Shown here: piece after piece, positions 33,541 to 41,288 of the stretch
How the letters are laid out: every line of letters begins with the position of its first letter
Position numbering within the stretch: the first letter of the stretch is position 1
Assembly: GCA_015231815.1 (NCBI GenBank)
Contig: JADGAW010000002.1
Span: 1-42,992, forward strand
Origin: Nitrospinota bacterium
GTDB taxonomy: Bacteria; Nitrospinota_A; JADGAW01
DNA: 42,992 bases
Reading direction: 5' to 3'
Notes under the pieces: generated by a model
Database searches by the model: none
What the model was told of the DNA's origin: nothing
Seen by the model: only the letters and a program-made list of their open reading frames with translations
Made by a program: the position numbers and the translations under genes

Positions 33541-34602
33541 TTAGGGGTTTAACGAATCCTTAATATTTTGCCAAAGGGATGGAGCTCTTTTTGAGGACAT
33601 TTTTACTTCGCTGTTTTTCTCCATCTCTTCTTTAATGTGGGTGTTCACTTCTTTGTTGATTAAATCTCCAGCCAATTTAATTGCATTCATTATAGAACGA
33701 TAATTGGAGCTTCCGTGAGAAATTACCACAGTTCCGTTAACTCCCAGCAGTAGAGCCCCGCCATATTCGTGGTAATCAACTTTCTTTTTAAAGATTTGTA
33801 AAAAAGGTTTAACCAAAACATAGCCTAATTTTCCCCGCCATCCGGAAGAAAAGATGATTTTTAATTCGTTCATCATAAAACCAGCAAGACTTTCACTTAT
33901 TTTTAAAGCAATATTACCGGTAAATCCATCGCAGACTACAACATCGGCTTTTCCGCTGTAGAATTCCTTACCTTCAATATTTCCAATAAAGTTTAGGGAA
34001 CTTTTATTCATGAGAGTATAGGCATCTTTCGTCACTTCATTACCTTTTCCCTCTTCTTCACCAATACTTAATAAGCCAACTGTGGGGTTTTCTTTTTCCA
34101 TGACATAACGGGAAAAAACTTCAGCCATAACGCCAAATTGAAAAAGCTGGTTAGCGTGAACTTCAATATTGGCTCCAGCATCTATGAGAAGGAGATTTTT
34201 TTTTGCGGTGGGGAGGACAGCACCAATTGCAGGACGATCAATTCCTTCAAGAGTGCGTAAGAATAACGTGGCAGCTGCTAAAACAGCTCCAGTATTTCCA
34301 GCACTGACAAAAGCCGTATTATTCTTGTCCTTAATTTCTTCTATTCCAATACGAATGGATGAGTTTCTTTTTTTTCTGATGGCACTTGATGGAGATTCGT
34401 TCATTTCAATAACCTCTTCAGCATGCAAAATATCTATAGGAAGAGTTTCAGAATCATGATACTTCTTAAGTTCTGCTTCCAAGACATCCTGTTTCCCAAC
34501 AATTCGTATTGGAAAATTAAAGTCCCTTGCAGCATGAACTGCTCCTTTGACTATTTCGGATGGGGAATTATCTCCCCCCATCCCATCTAAGATTATCTTC
34601 AA
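33541..34602 (-). CDS. plsX: Phosphate acyltransferase PlsX
   Basis: A 353-residue peripheral enzyme that converts acyl-ACP to acyl-phosphate for the first step of phospholipid synthesis. It opens MKIILDGMGGDNSPSEIVKG and has FVSAGNTGAVLAAAT, LLIDAGANIE, LLSIGEEEGKGN, DVVVCDGFTGNIALK and GGALLLGVNGTVVISHG. The C-terminal 25 residues are charged and not conserved. It starts 16 nt after rpmF. Confidence 0.97.
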   Translation of the reverse strand: MKIILDGMGGDNSPSEIVKGAVHAARDFNFPIRIVGKQDVLEAELKKYHDSETLPIDILHAEEVIEMNESPSSAIRKKRNSSIRIGIEEIKDKNNTAFVSAGNTGAVLAAATLFLRTLEGIDRPAIGAVLPTAKKNLLLIDAGANIEVHANQLFQFGVMAEVFSRYVMEKENPTVGLLSIGEEEGKGNEVTKDAYTLMNKSSLNFIGNIEGKEFYSGKADVVVCDGFTGNIALKISESLAGFMMNELKIIFSSGWRGKLGYVLVKPFLQIFKKKVDYHEYGGALLLGVNGTVVISHGSSNYRSIMNAIKLAGDLINKEVNTHIKEEMEKNSEVKMSSKRAPSLWQNIKDSLNP

Positions 34603-34618
34603 GTCCGTCCAATTGTAG

Positions 34619-34798
34619 TTAAACGTTTACTTTAATAACTTCAACACCCTTATACATGCCGCATTTTAGGCAAACATGATGAGGAAGTTTTGGTTCATTA
34701 CAGTGAGGACAAGTGGAAAAGTTGGTTAAAGTAATGCTGTCATGTGAACGTCTTTTATCTCTTCTTGCCCTTGATCCTTTTTTCTTAGGTACTGCCAT
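34619..34798 (-). CDS. rpmF: 50S ribosomal protein L32
   Basis: A 59-residue protein of the large ribosomal subunit. It starts MAVPKKKGSRARRDKRRSHD and has a zinc-binding four-cysteine set C30, C33 (CPHC) and C43, C46 (CLKC). A GGAGG lies about 5 nt before ATG 34798. It heads the operon with plsX and fabH. The YceD (DUF177) gene that often precedes rpmF is not present; the zinc-ribbon coiled-coil gene is upstream instead. Confidence 0.96.
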   Translation of the reverse strand: MAVPKKKGSRARRDKRRSHDSITLTNFSTCPHCNEPKLPHHVCLKCGMYKGVEVIKVNV

Positions 34799-34854
34799 GA
34801 TGCCTCCAAATGGTTAATAATGTATTTTTTCTGTTTGAGCTTTTGAAACCCGCT

Positions 34855-34863
34855 ATTTTATCA
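34855..34863 (-). promoter_or_regulatory. Putative extended -10 for rpmF-plsX-fabH
   Basis: TG-A-TAAAAT on the minus strand, about 57 nt before the rpmF ATG; no clear -35 is seen. Confidence 0.3.
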
Positions 34864-34896
34864 TAAGATATGCCGTAACTTCCCTAAAGAGAGCGA

Positions 34897-35607
34897 TTAT
34901 TGCTCGGTCAGAAAATAAATATAACGCAAGCAATTATTACAGGTCATAAGTTCCTTGAGTTTCTTTAATTCAATAAAATCCTGAGGAGGAATTGTGTGAA
35001 AACAGCCTTGGCAAATACCGTCAATTACTTCAACCAGCGGTTTGTTGTGAGTCCTCTCCTTAAGTTTGAGATAAATTCTTAATATTCCCGGAGACATTGA
35101 TTTCTCAAACTCTTCTACCTGACCAGAAAGGGTCATTATTTTTTCTTCCGCCTCTTTTATCTGTTGGTTATGGTCGCCTTTTTGGTCGTTTAACTCTTTT
35201 TCAGCAGATTTAAACTCTTCCTGAGCTTTTTGTGATGCTTCTTTAACCGATTCTGTTTTTTCCATCAGTTCCAGTATTTTTTCCTCAAAACTATCGATTG
35301 TTTTTTCGTGTCCTTCTATTTCACTGATTAGGGCTTTATATTCCTTGTTGGTTTTTACTTCGTTTTGCTTAACCCTGCATTTAACTATTTTTGCTTTACA
35401 ATCTTCTATATCCTGCTCATATTTTTTAATGGAATCTGCTATTTCCTTTTCATTGCCTAAAACAACGTTCAGCTCTCCCAAAGCTTTTTCTTTGTGTTCT
35501 TCAAGAACGTTAATCTCTTCCTTTAATGTTTTTACTTTTTTAATTTCTTCATTTACATGATTAAGACATTCCTGAATATCAATTAGAAGGGAGAGGTCAT
35601 TGTCCAT
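34897..35607 (-). CDS. C4-type zinc-ribbon coiled-coil protein
   Basis: A 236-residue cytoplasmic protein. Residues about 20-180 are a heptad-rich coiled coil. The end carries a zinc ribbon with CQGCFHTIPPQ and a second pair CNNC (residues about 198-226). This is the zf-RING_7/CdsZ-like family, widespread and thought to hold proteins or nucleic acids together; the function is not established here. It is transcribed toward rpmF, with a gap of about 98 nt. Confidence 0.88.
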   Translation of the reverse strand: MDNDLSLLIDIQECLNHVNEEIKKVKTLKEEINVLEEHKEKALGELNVVLGNEKEIADSIKKYEQDIEDCKAKIVKCRVKQNEVKTNKEYKALISEIEGHEKTIDSFEEKILELMEKTESVKEASQKAQEEFKSAEKELNDQKGDHNQQIKEAEEKIMTLSGQVEEFEKSMSPGILRIYLKLKERTHNKPLVEVIDGICQGCFHTIPPQDFIELKKLKELMTCNNCLRYIYFLTEQ

Positions 35608-35650
35608 ATTTGGCAGGGATTTATGTTATTAAAACTTTTTTGAAGGGGGT

Positions 35651-35658
35651 ATTATAAT
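35651..35658. promoter_or_regulatory. Shared symmetric -10 (ATTATAAT) in a divergent promoter region
   Basis: The palindromic sequence offers TATAAT on both strands between the zinc-ribbon gene (start 35607) and the kinase gene (start 35697). -35 matches are weak on both sides. Confidence 0.33.
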
Positions 35659-35696
35659 ATGCTAAACCTGCGATTTTTATTACCAACGTAAACTTT

Positions 35697-36332
35697 ATGC
35701 TGAAAGATTTAAATTATCTTGCCATTGAGGGTCCAATTGGAGCTGGAAAAACCTCTCTTGCTCTTAAGATTGGAAAGCGGCTTAGTGGTAAAGTTCTTCT
35801 TGAAGAGGTAGATAAAAATCCATTTTTAGGAAATTTTTACAAGGAAATTGATAAAGTAGCGTTTCCCACCCAAATCTTTTTTCTTCTTAACCGCTACAGG
35901 CAACAACAGGAATTACTTCAGAAAGATCTCTTTTGTAATTTAAATATTACCGATTACATGTTTTACCGGGACAGGTTGTTTGCATACATGAATCTTTCAG
36001 ATGAAGAATTGTCTCTTTATGAAGAGTTGTATGGAATGCTCACTAAAAAATTGGTTAAACCGGATTTAATTATTTACCTTGATGCCAGTACTCCCGTTTT
36101 ATTGAAAAGAATACGAAAAAGAGGTCGGGATTTTGAAAGGAATATGACAGAAGAATATCTTGAAGCAAGTAAAACCTCATTACACTATTTTTTCTTTCAT
36201 TATGATGAATCCCCTGTTTTGCTTATAAATACAGATAATGCTGATTTTATCAATAATGAAGAACAGTTTGAAAATCTCATGAGAAAGGTTGACAGCATTA
36301 AAGGTGGAAAAAATTATTACAACCCGTCATAG
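35697..36332 (+). CDS. Deoxynucleoside kinase (dNK family)
   Basis: A 211-residue kinase that phosphorylates deoxynucleosides (salvage). The P loop is GPIGAGKTS (12-20). The EEVDKNPFLGNFY block, the FFLLNRYRQQQELL helix, ITDYMFYRDRLFAY with the catalytic E/DR-type region, LDASTPVLLKRIRKRGRDFE (LID region) and a tail ending NPS follow the deoxyadenosine/deoxyguanosine kinase pattern. Base specificity cannot be read. The FlgO-like gene starts about 70 nt later, so it may be first of the six-gene run. Confidence 0.9.
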   Translation: MLKDLNYLAIEGPIGAGKTSLALKIGKRLSGKVLLEEVDKNPFLGNFYKEIDKVAFPTQIFFLLNRYRQQQELLQKDLFCNLNITDYMFYRDRLFAYMNLSDEELSLYEELYGMLTKKLVKPDLIIYLDASTPVLLKRIRKRGRDFERNMTEEYLEASKTSLHYFFFHYDESPVLLINTDNADFINNEEQFENLMRKVDSIKGGKNYYNPS

Positions 36333-36403
36333 GAATTGTGTATTCCGGGATGAGTGATAAAATGACCTGAATTTCACTTTATTTACCTGATTTGATAAAA
36401 AAC

Positions 36404-37114
36404 ATGAGGTTAAAAAACCTGTTAATTGTCTTAATTCTTCCGATTGCTTTTTTACTCAATGGTTGCTCCATGTCTTCAAAGGAAAATGAAATTGGAGAAA
36501 AACCTCTTTGGGGTATTGAGGGTATTACCGTTTTGGATCAAACTGTTTACCTGAATGAAAAGGTAAACAATATAACGGACTTTAGACGTGGTATGACGGA
36601 AATGTTTAAAGTGCTTCGTGAAAATTTACGATCAACTAAGATTAGTGACAGAACCATTGTTGTCACTGACTTTCAAGATACGGAAAACCTGAACACTGTG
36701 ACAAAGTTTGGCCGATATTGCGGCTCTGAGGCATACGACAATCTTCCTGTTCTCGACTTTAATGTGGTTGAAGTTAAAACAGGCAAAAGTCTCTTCATCC
36801 TTAAAGGTATGGGGGAAATTATTCTGACCAGAAATGCTAAAGAGTTACGGAACAAATATCACTTTTCTTCTTTTTTAATTGGAACATATACCGTTACCAA
36901 CACCAGTGTGCAGGTTAATGCCCGAATTGTACGGGCAAAAGATCTTTGGGTACTTTCTTCTGCATCACTCGTAGCGAGCAGGGTGGATAATGAATTTCTG
37001 GATGATTTTTTTCCGGTAATGAAAAAGAAATTAGAAAATTGGTCAACAGATGTAAAAAAACCAGAAAAGAGAGTTATTCAGGAAAAGAATTATGAATATA
37101 AGATTAAAAAATAA
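36404..37114 (+). CDS. FlgO-like outer-membrane lipoprotein 1
   Basis: A 236-residue lipoprotein with lipobox FLLNGC (C21) and Ser at +2, which favours outer-membrane sorting. Residues about 85-200 match the FlgO fold: TIVVTDFQDTENLNTVTKFG, then FLIGTYTVTNTSVQVNARIVRA. FlgO proteins are known from flagellar loci (Vibrio) but also occur elsewhere. I used ATG 36404 since the upstream TTG 36392 adds only four residues. It overlaps the next gene by 23 nt. It is clearly a paralogue of lipoprotein 2, but has a shorter helix before the FIL-KGMGE stretch. Confidence 0.8.
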   Translation: MRLKNLLIVLILPIAFLLNGCSMSSKENEIGEKPLWGIEGITVLDQTVYLNEKVNNITDFRRGMTEMFKVLRENLRSTKISDRTIVVTDFQDTENLNTVTKFGRYCGSEAYDNLPVLDFNVVEVKTGKSLFILKGMGEIILTRNAKELRNKYHFSSFLIGTYTVTNTSVQVNARIVRAKDLWVLSSASLVASRVDNEFLDDFFPVMKKKLENWSTDVKKPEKRVIQEKNYEYKIKK

Positions 37115-37907
37115 TTTTTTCATTGTTTTAATCCTGCCTTTACTCTTTTCAGGATGCGGGGATCCCTCCTTGGAGTTACTTAATTCTCCTATTTATGTTG
37201 ATAAGGGCAATGATTTTTTTGAGTTAAAGAGAAATACAGCTCCGCAATTACATGTAGCAAAAATGGCAAAGGATCTTGTTGGTAATGTTGAAACTGAAGA
37301 GGAGAAAATTTCAGAAATCGAAGAAAATAAAGAAAAAATCAGAAAAATTCTTGAAATGGATGTTGCCAGCTATGAAGTTGCTAAATACCAAAATGAAATT
37401 AAGGAACTAGAGAAAAAAATTAAAAAATTAGAAAAGAAGCGAGAAAAAAGTATAAAACAAAATAAATCAAAAACAGTCATAATTTCAACCTTTGTTGACA
37501 GCAACAACTTAGACGTTACCAATAAATTGGGAAGGCTTCTTTCTGAGGAACTTATTTCTAAAATGCACAAATATGGCTTTAATATTATTGAATTCAGGGC
37601 AACAAAAGAGTTGCATATTATGAAGCAAAAAGGCAGCTTTGCCATTTCCCGGGAAATAAGTAAATTACGCTCATCTTATGGAGCAAATTATGCCGTTATT
37701 GGTACATATAGCAATGCTGCTTCTTCGGTTTTAATAAATGCCCGTATGATTGATTTGGAAACCGCTGAGATTCAATCGGTAAGCAGTTATGAAATTACCA
37801 AAACTAAAGAAATCAAGTACCTTTTAAACCAGGATGTCATGCTTATGGAAAATGAGCAAAATCAAAGAAAAAACAAACCTATTTCTACAAATGTTTATGA
37901 AAGGTAG
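37092..37907 (+). CDS. FlgO-like outer-membrane lipoprotein 2 with coiled coil
   Basis: A 271-residue lipoprotein with lipobox LLFSGC (C22) and Gly at +2. Residues about 55-130 are a Glu/Lys-rich coiled coil (KEKIRKILEM and EKKIKKLEKKREKS). The FlgO-type domain follows: VIISTFVDSNNLDVTNKLGR, FNIIEFRATKELHI and VIGTYSNAASSVLINARMID. It shares the domain with the gene before it, so the pair arose by duplication. AGGA before ATG 37092 supports the start inside the upstream gene. The next gene starts within its last codons. Confidence 0.83.
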   Translation: MNIRLKNNFFIVLILPLLFSGCGDPSLELLNSPIYVDKGNDFFELKRNTAPQLHVAKMAKDLVGNVETEEEKISEIEENKEKIRKILEMDVASYEVAKYQNEIKELEKKIKKLEKKREKSIKQNKSKTVIISTFVDSNNLDVTNKLGRLLSEELISKMHKYGFNIIEFRATKELHIMKQKGSFAISREISKLRSSYGANYAVIGTYSNAASSVLINARMIDLETAEIQSVSSYEITKTKEIKYLLNQDVMLMENEQNQRKNKPISTNVYER

Positions 37908-38499
37908 ATATTTATTTCTTCTTACCTCTACAGTTTTACTCTTCCTTGTTTCCTGTGGAGTAACAAATCAAAAACTTAGGATGTCTGGCGTTCAGAATTA
38001 CGTTTTTCCTGATATTTATGATTGGAATGTTAAAACAGGTTTGTTTATTTTTCATTCTCCAACAAACTCTATGGACGTTGCATATGGATTTTCACAACGG
38101 CTTCATAAAAAAATGTTAACCAGAAGCCTTTTTAAAACAATTACTTTTGTTGACCTTCAGATTGGAAATGATGAACTTGCATTGAGAAAAGGAAAAGAAC
38201 TTGGCTTTGATTATGTAATTTACGGAAGTGTCAATGAACGTGTTTTTGTTGTTCGGGCTGATGAAACAAAACCTTTTGTTTCCATGTCTATGAAAATCCT
38301 TGATACAAAAACAGGCACAACCCTCTGGTACATTGATGATTCCATTACAGGAGATGCTCCGATGTATAAAAGGCTTGTAGGAATGGATACCTATAAGGAC
38401 TATCCCAGTGTTATGTTCCTTGAGGAAAATCTTATAACAAATGTAGTTAATTTTCTTGCAGAAGCAAAAACAAAGTTAAAAAGACAATTAAAACAATGA
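37897..38499 (+). CDS. Outer-membrane-type lipoprotein 3
   Basis: A 200-residue lipoprotein: signal LFLLTSTVLLFLVSC with lipobox cysteine C20. The body has MDVAYGFSQRLHKKMLTRSLF, KGKELGFDYVIYGSV and SMKILDTKTGTTLWY, a pattern like the nucleotide-binding-type fold of LpoB/CsgG/TolB-N relatives. I assign no name. It is not visibly a copy of the two FlgO-like proteins. ATG 37897 (or 37891) lies in the end of the previous gene, and the frame runs open from 37834. It overlaps the ketoacyl synthase by 4 nt. Confidence 0.72.
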   Translation: MKGRYLFLLTSTVLLFLVSCGVTNQKLRMSGVQNYVFPDIYDWNVKTGLFIFHSPTNSMDVAYGFSQRLHKKMLTRSLFKTITFVDLQIGNDELALRKGKELGFDYVIYGSVNERVFVVRADETKPFVSMSMKILDTKTGTTLWYIDDSITGDAPMYKRLVGMDTYKDYPSVMFLEENLITNVVNFLAEAKTKLKRQLKQ

Positions 38500-39731
38500 A
38501 AAATTCACGAATTGTAATTACTGGCATTGGGCTCACAGCACCAAACGGTAACTCTCTTAGAGAGTATAGGGAAAGTTTGTTAAGTGGTAAATCAGGAGTT
38601 GAGGAATTTGAAACGAGGTTTATGGGAAGAGTTTTAGCAGGAGTGTGTGATTTCGATGAACTGAAGTATCAGAAAAAAAAGGAAGTAAGAAGAGGTACAA
38701 GAGCTGGTTCTGTTGGAATATATTGCTCCAATGAAGCGATTGCTGATGCTGGACTTTCTGATGGCACATGGAACAAATCAAGAACAGGAGTATATCTTGG
38801 AATCACTGAGCATGGTAATGTGGAAACAGAGAATGAGATATACAATATTAGCCAATTTGACTATAACGTGAAATATTGGTCTCATCATCATAATCCCAGA
38901 ACTGTTGCCAACAACCCGGCTGGAGAAGTAACGCTGAATATGGGAATTACCGGTCCTCATTACACAATGGGAGCTGCCTGTGCTGCGGGAAATATTGGGC
39001 TTATACAGGGGTGTCAAATGCTTATGCTTGATGAAGTGGATATGGCACTTGCAGGAGGGGTTTCAGAATCTATACATACCTTTGGAATATTTGCCAGCTT
39101 TAAGGCACAAAATGCTTTAGCGGAACACCTTAATCCTGAAAAAGCAAGCAGGCCCTTCGACCTTGAACGTAACGGAATTGTTGTTTCAGAAGGAGGGTGT
39201 GTTTTTACACTGGAAAGGCTTGAAGATGCTTTGGCAAGGGGAGCTAAAATCTATTGTGAAGTTGCTGGTTACAGTATTAATTCTGATGCAACGGATTTTG
39301 TTCTTCCGAACGAACAAAGGCAAGCGGAATGTATGGAGCTTGCAATCAAAAAAGCAGGAATTACCGCACAGGATATTGATATCTTAAGCTCTCATGCAAC
39401 CTCTACTCCGCAGGGAGATATTCAGGAGGTTGGAGCAATTAAAAAGGTCTTCGGCGAATCGAAAAAACTGCATGTAAATAATACGAAAAGTTTTATAGGT
39501 CATACAATGGGAGCTGCTGGAGCATTGGAACTTGCGGGAAATATTCCATCTTTTGAGGATAATATAATTCATCCAACAATTAACCTTGAGAATCCCGACC
39601 CACAATGTTCGGGAATAAACATTATTGTTAATTCTCCTCAAAAGACAGATATGGTAAAATACCTCCTCAATAATTCGTTCGGCATGGTGGGTATAAACTC
39701 TGTTGTGATCGTTAAGAAGTATGAAAATTAG
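38496..39731 (+). CDS. Beta-ketoacyl-ACP synthase (KAS II-like)
   Basis: A 411-residue thiolase-fold condensing enzyme. The catalytic residues are C162 (MGAACAAGN), H300 (LSSHATSTPQGD) and H336 (KSFIGHTMGAAGALE), the Cys-His-His set of KAS I/II. It elongates an acyl chain on ACP with malonyl-ACP. It differs from the housekeeping FabF in flanking sequence, such as HGNVETENEIYN and YNVKYWSHHHNP, and sits among lipoprotein genes rather than fab genes. It may serve a dedicated pathway with the ACP that follows. Its start overlaps the lipoprotein 3 stop. Confidence 0.88.
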   Translation: MKNSRIVITGIGLTAPNGNSLREYRESLLSGKSGVEEFETRFMGRVLAGVCDFDELKYQKKKEVRRGTRAGSVGIYCSNEAIADAGLSDGTWNKSRTGVYLGITEHGNVETENEIYNISQFDYNVKYWSHHHNPRTVANNPAGEVTLNMGITGPHYTMGAACAAGNIGLIQGCQMLMLDEVDMALAGGVSESIHTFGIFASFKAQNALAEHLNPEKASRPFDLERNGIVVSEGGCVFTLERLEDALARGAKIYCEVAGYSINSDATDFVLPNEQRQAECMELAIKKAGITAQDIDILSSHATSTPQGDIQEVGAIKKVFGESKKLHVNNTKSFIGHTMGAAGALELAGNIPSFEDNIIHPTINLENPDPQCSGINIIVNSPQKTDMVKYLLNNSFGMVGINSVVIVKKYEN

Positions 39732-39784
39732 CGACTTACACTATTTTTACCACCTTCCCCAAAACTATTTATCGGAGTTATTTA

Positions 39785-40036
39785 ATGACTAAGGAAGATA
39801 TTAAATCTGCAATTTTAGAAATAATTGAAGACATTAATCCAGATGAGGATGTAAACAATGTTGACCCGCAAAAAAACCTCAGAGATCAATTTGATCTGGA
39901 TTCTATGGACTTTCTTGATATTGTTATGGAACTAAGAAAAAGATATGGGGTGGAAGTTCCAGAGGCAGACTACATGGAACTCGCAACTCTTGATAGCTGT
40001 ATCACCTACCTTGAGCCAAAACTCGCTGCAAAATAA
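39785..40036 (+). CDS. Acyl carrier protein (dedicated)
   Basis: An 83-residue ACP. The phosphopantetheine serine is S40 in FDLDSMDFLDIVMEL, with Met after Ser instead of the usual Leu. The family sequence DSLD/DSMD context is kept. Residues up to 83 show acidic helices, and the tail LEPKLAAK closes it. Cgg-agt-like SD (CGGAG) precedes ATG 39785. The housekeeping acpP is usually beside fabG/fabF, so this is probably specialised and partnered by the KAS upstream. Confidence 0.88.
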   Translation: MTKEDIKSAILEIIEDINPDEDVNNVDPQKNLRDQFDLDSMDFLDIVMELRKRYGVEVPEADYMELATLDSCITYLEPKLAAK

Positions 40037-40046
40037 ATCATAATAG

Positions 40047-40069
40047 GGTTCAGCAATTTTTGTTGAACC
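40047..40069. terminator. Bidirectional terminator between acp and dnaJ
   Basis: GGTTCAGCAA and TTGTTGAACC pair with one G-T wobble around a three-T loop. On the plus strand a short pyrimidine tract follows. It serves the converging acp and dnaJ genes. Confidence 0.6.
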
Positions 40070-40091
40070 TTCCCTTTCTCAATAACATTCA

Positions 40092-41195
40092 TTATTCAAA
40101 CAAACCTTGAATTTTAGAGAGCATATTTTTGCTTGCTGGAGTAAATCGTTGGTTACGCAGGTGGGCAAACTTTTTTAGAAGTTCTCTCTCTTCACCCGTT
40201 AAGTCTGTTGGTGTTTCTACAATCAACTGAACCCGCTGATCACCTTTTCCCGGACTATTTACGTTTTGAATTCCCTTTCCTTTGAGTCGAAGAGTTTTAT
40301 GAGTTTGGGTTCCGGCGGGAACCTTCACAATAACATCATTTTCCAATGTTGGAATTTCAATTTCACCTCCAAGTGCAGCAGTTTCAAAATTTATGGGGAC
40401 GGTTAATAAAATATCGTCATTTTTTCTTTCAAAAACAGGGTGTGGCTTAACTTTCAATACGATAAGCAGGTCTCCTGCATCAGAGTTACCAAGTCCAATA
40501 CTTCCTTCCTTGGAGTACTTAAGGGTGGTTTGATCTGTTACTCCGGCAGGAATGGTTATATCAAGAAAAACTTCTTTTTGTATAACGCCCTCTCCGCCAC
40601 ATTCTTTACAGGGGTATTTGATTGTATATCCGCTACCATCACATACCGGGCATAAACCCTGAATTTGTTTGTTGCCAATTCTGTTAACGATTTTTCCGTT
40701 TCCATAGCATTTTATACATATTTCTGTATCCGTTCCCTCTTTGCAGCCACTGCCAAAACAGGTGTGACATCGTTCCTTTCGTTTGAATTTTAATTTAGCA
40801 TCTCCTCCCTTTGCTGCAGTTACGAAGTCTATTGGATGGGTTATACGAATATCACTCCCCCGTTTGTCCTTATTTCCGATGGATGCTCCTCCAAAGATAT
40901 CCTTAAAGAGTTGTTCAAATATTTTCTTAACATTTACCTTGTCGTGAAAAATATTTTTTAAATCTTCTTCTAAATGTTTTGAGTTGCCGTAGCGGTCATA
41001 TTTAGCTTTTTTTTCCGGGTCTTTTAAAACAAAATATGCCTCACTGATTTCCTTGAATTTTGCTTCTGCCTGAGGGTTTCCTCTGTTTTTATCCGGATGA
41101 TATTTAATGGCAAGTACTCTATACGCCTTTTTTATATCTGATTGAGATGCATCATTTCTGATTCTCAGTATCTCGTAGTAGGTTTTTTTTTTCAT
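40092..41195 (-). CDS. dnaJ: Chaperone protein DnaJ
   Basis: A 367-residue Hsp40 co-chaperone that stimulates DnaK and hands it unfolded clients. The J domain (residues 4-68) has HPD at 33-35. Four CxxCxGxG repeats follow from C143: CHTCFGSG, CIKCYGNG, CPVCDGSG and CKECGGEG, which bind two zinc ions. The Gly/Phe-rich linker is very short and poor in glycine (residues about 71-112). The C-terminal substrate domains are intact. dnaK and grpE are not here; lnt diverges 75-93 nt upstream, depending on its start. Confidence 0.95.
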   Translation of the reverse strand: MKKKTYYEILRIRNDASQSDIKKAYRVLAIKYHPDKNRGNPQAEAKFKEISEAYFVLKDPEKKAKYDRYGNSKHLEEDLKNIFHDKVNVKKIFEQLFKDIFGGASIGNKDKRGSDIRITHPIDFVTAAKGGDAKLKFKRKERCHTCFGSGCKEGTDTEICIKCYGNGKIVNRIGNKQIQGLCPVCDGSGYTIKYPCKECGGEGVIQKEVFLDITIPAGVTDQTTLKYSKEGSIGLGNSDAGDLLIVLKVKPHPVFERKNDDILLTVPINFETAALGGEIEIPTLENDVIVKVPAGTQTHKTLRLKGKGIQNVNSPGKGDQRVQLIVETPTDLTGEERELLKKFAHLRNQRFTPASKNMLSKIQGLFE

Positions 41196-41277
41196 TGTTT
41201 TGAATAACTATTGGGAAATATGAGCCTTAAAGTCAGAAAAAAGATATGATAATATTCAGTTCATAATTAATTGTACC

Positions 41278-41281
41278 GGAG
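41278..41281 (+). promoter_or_regulatory. Ribosome site choosing the lnt start
   Basis: GGAG sits 7 nt before TTG 41289, whereas TTG 41271 has no site before it. This favours the shorter protein. Confidence 0.45.
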
Positions 41282-41288
41282 TATTGTA

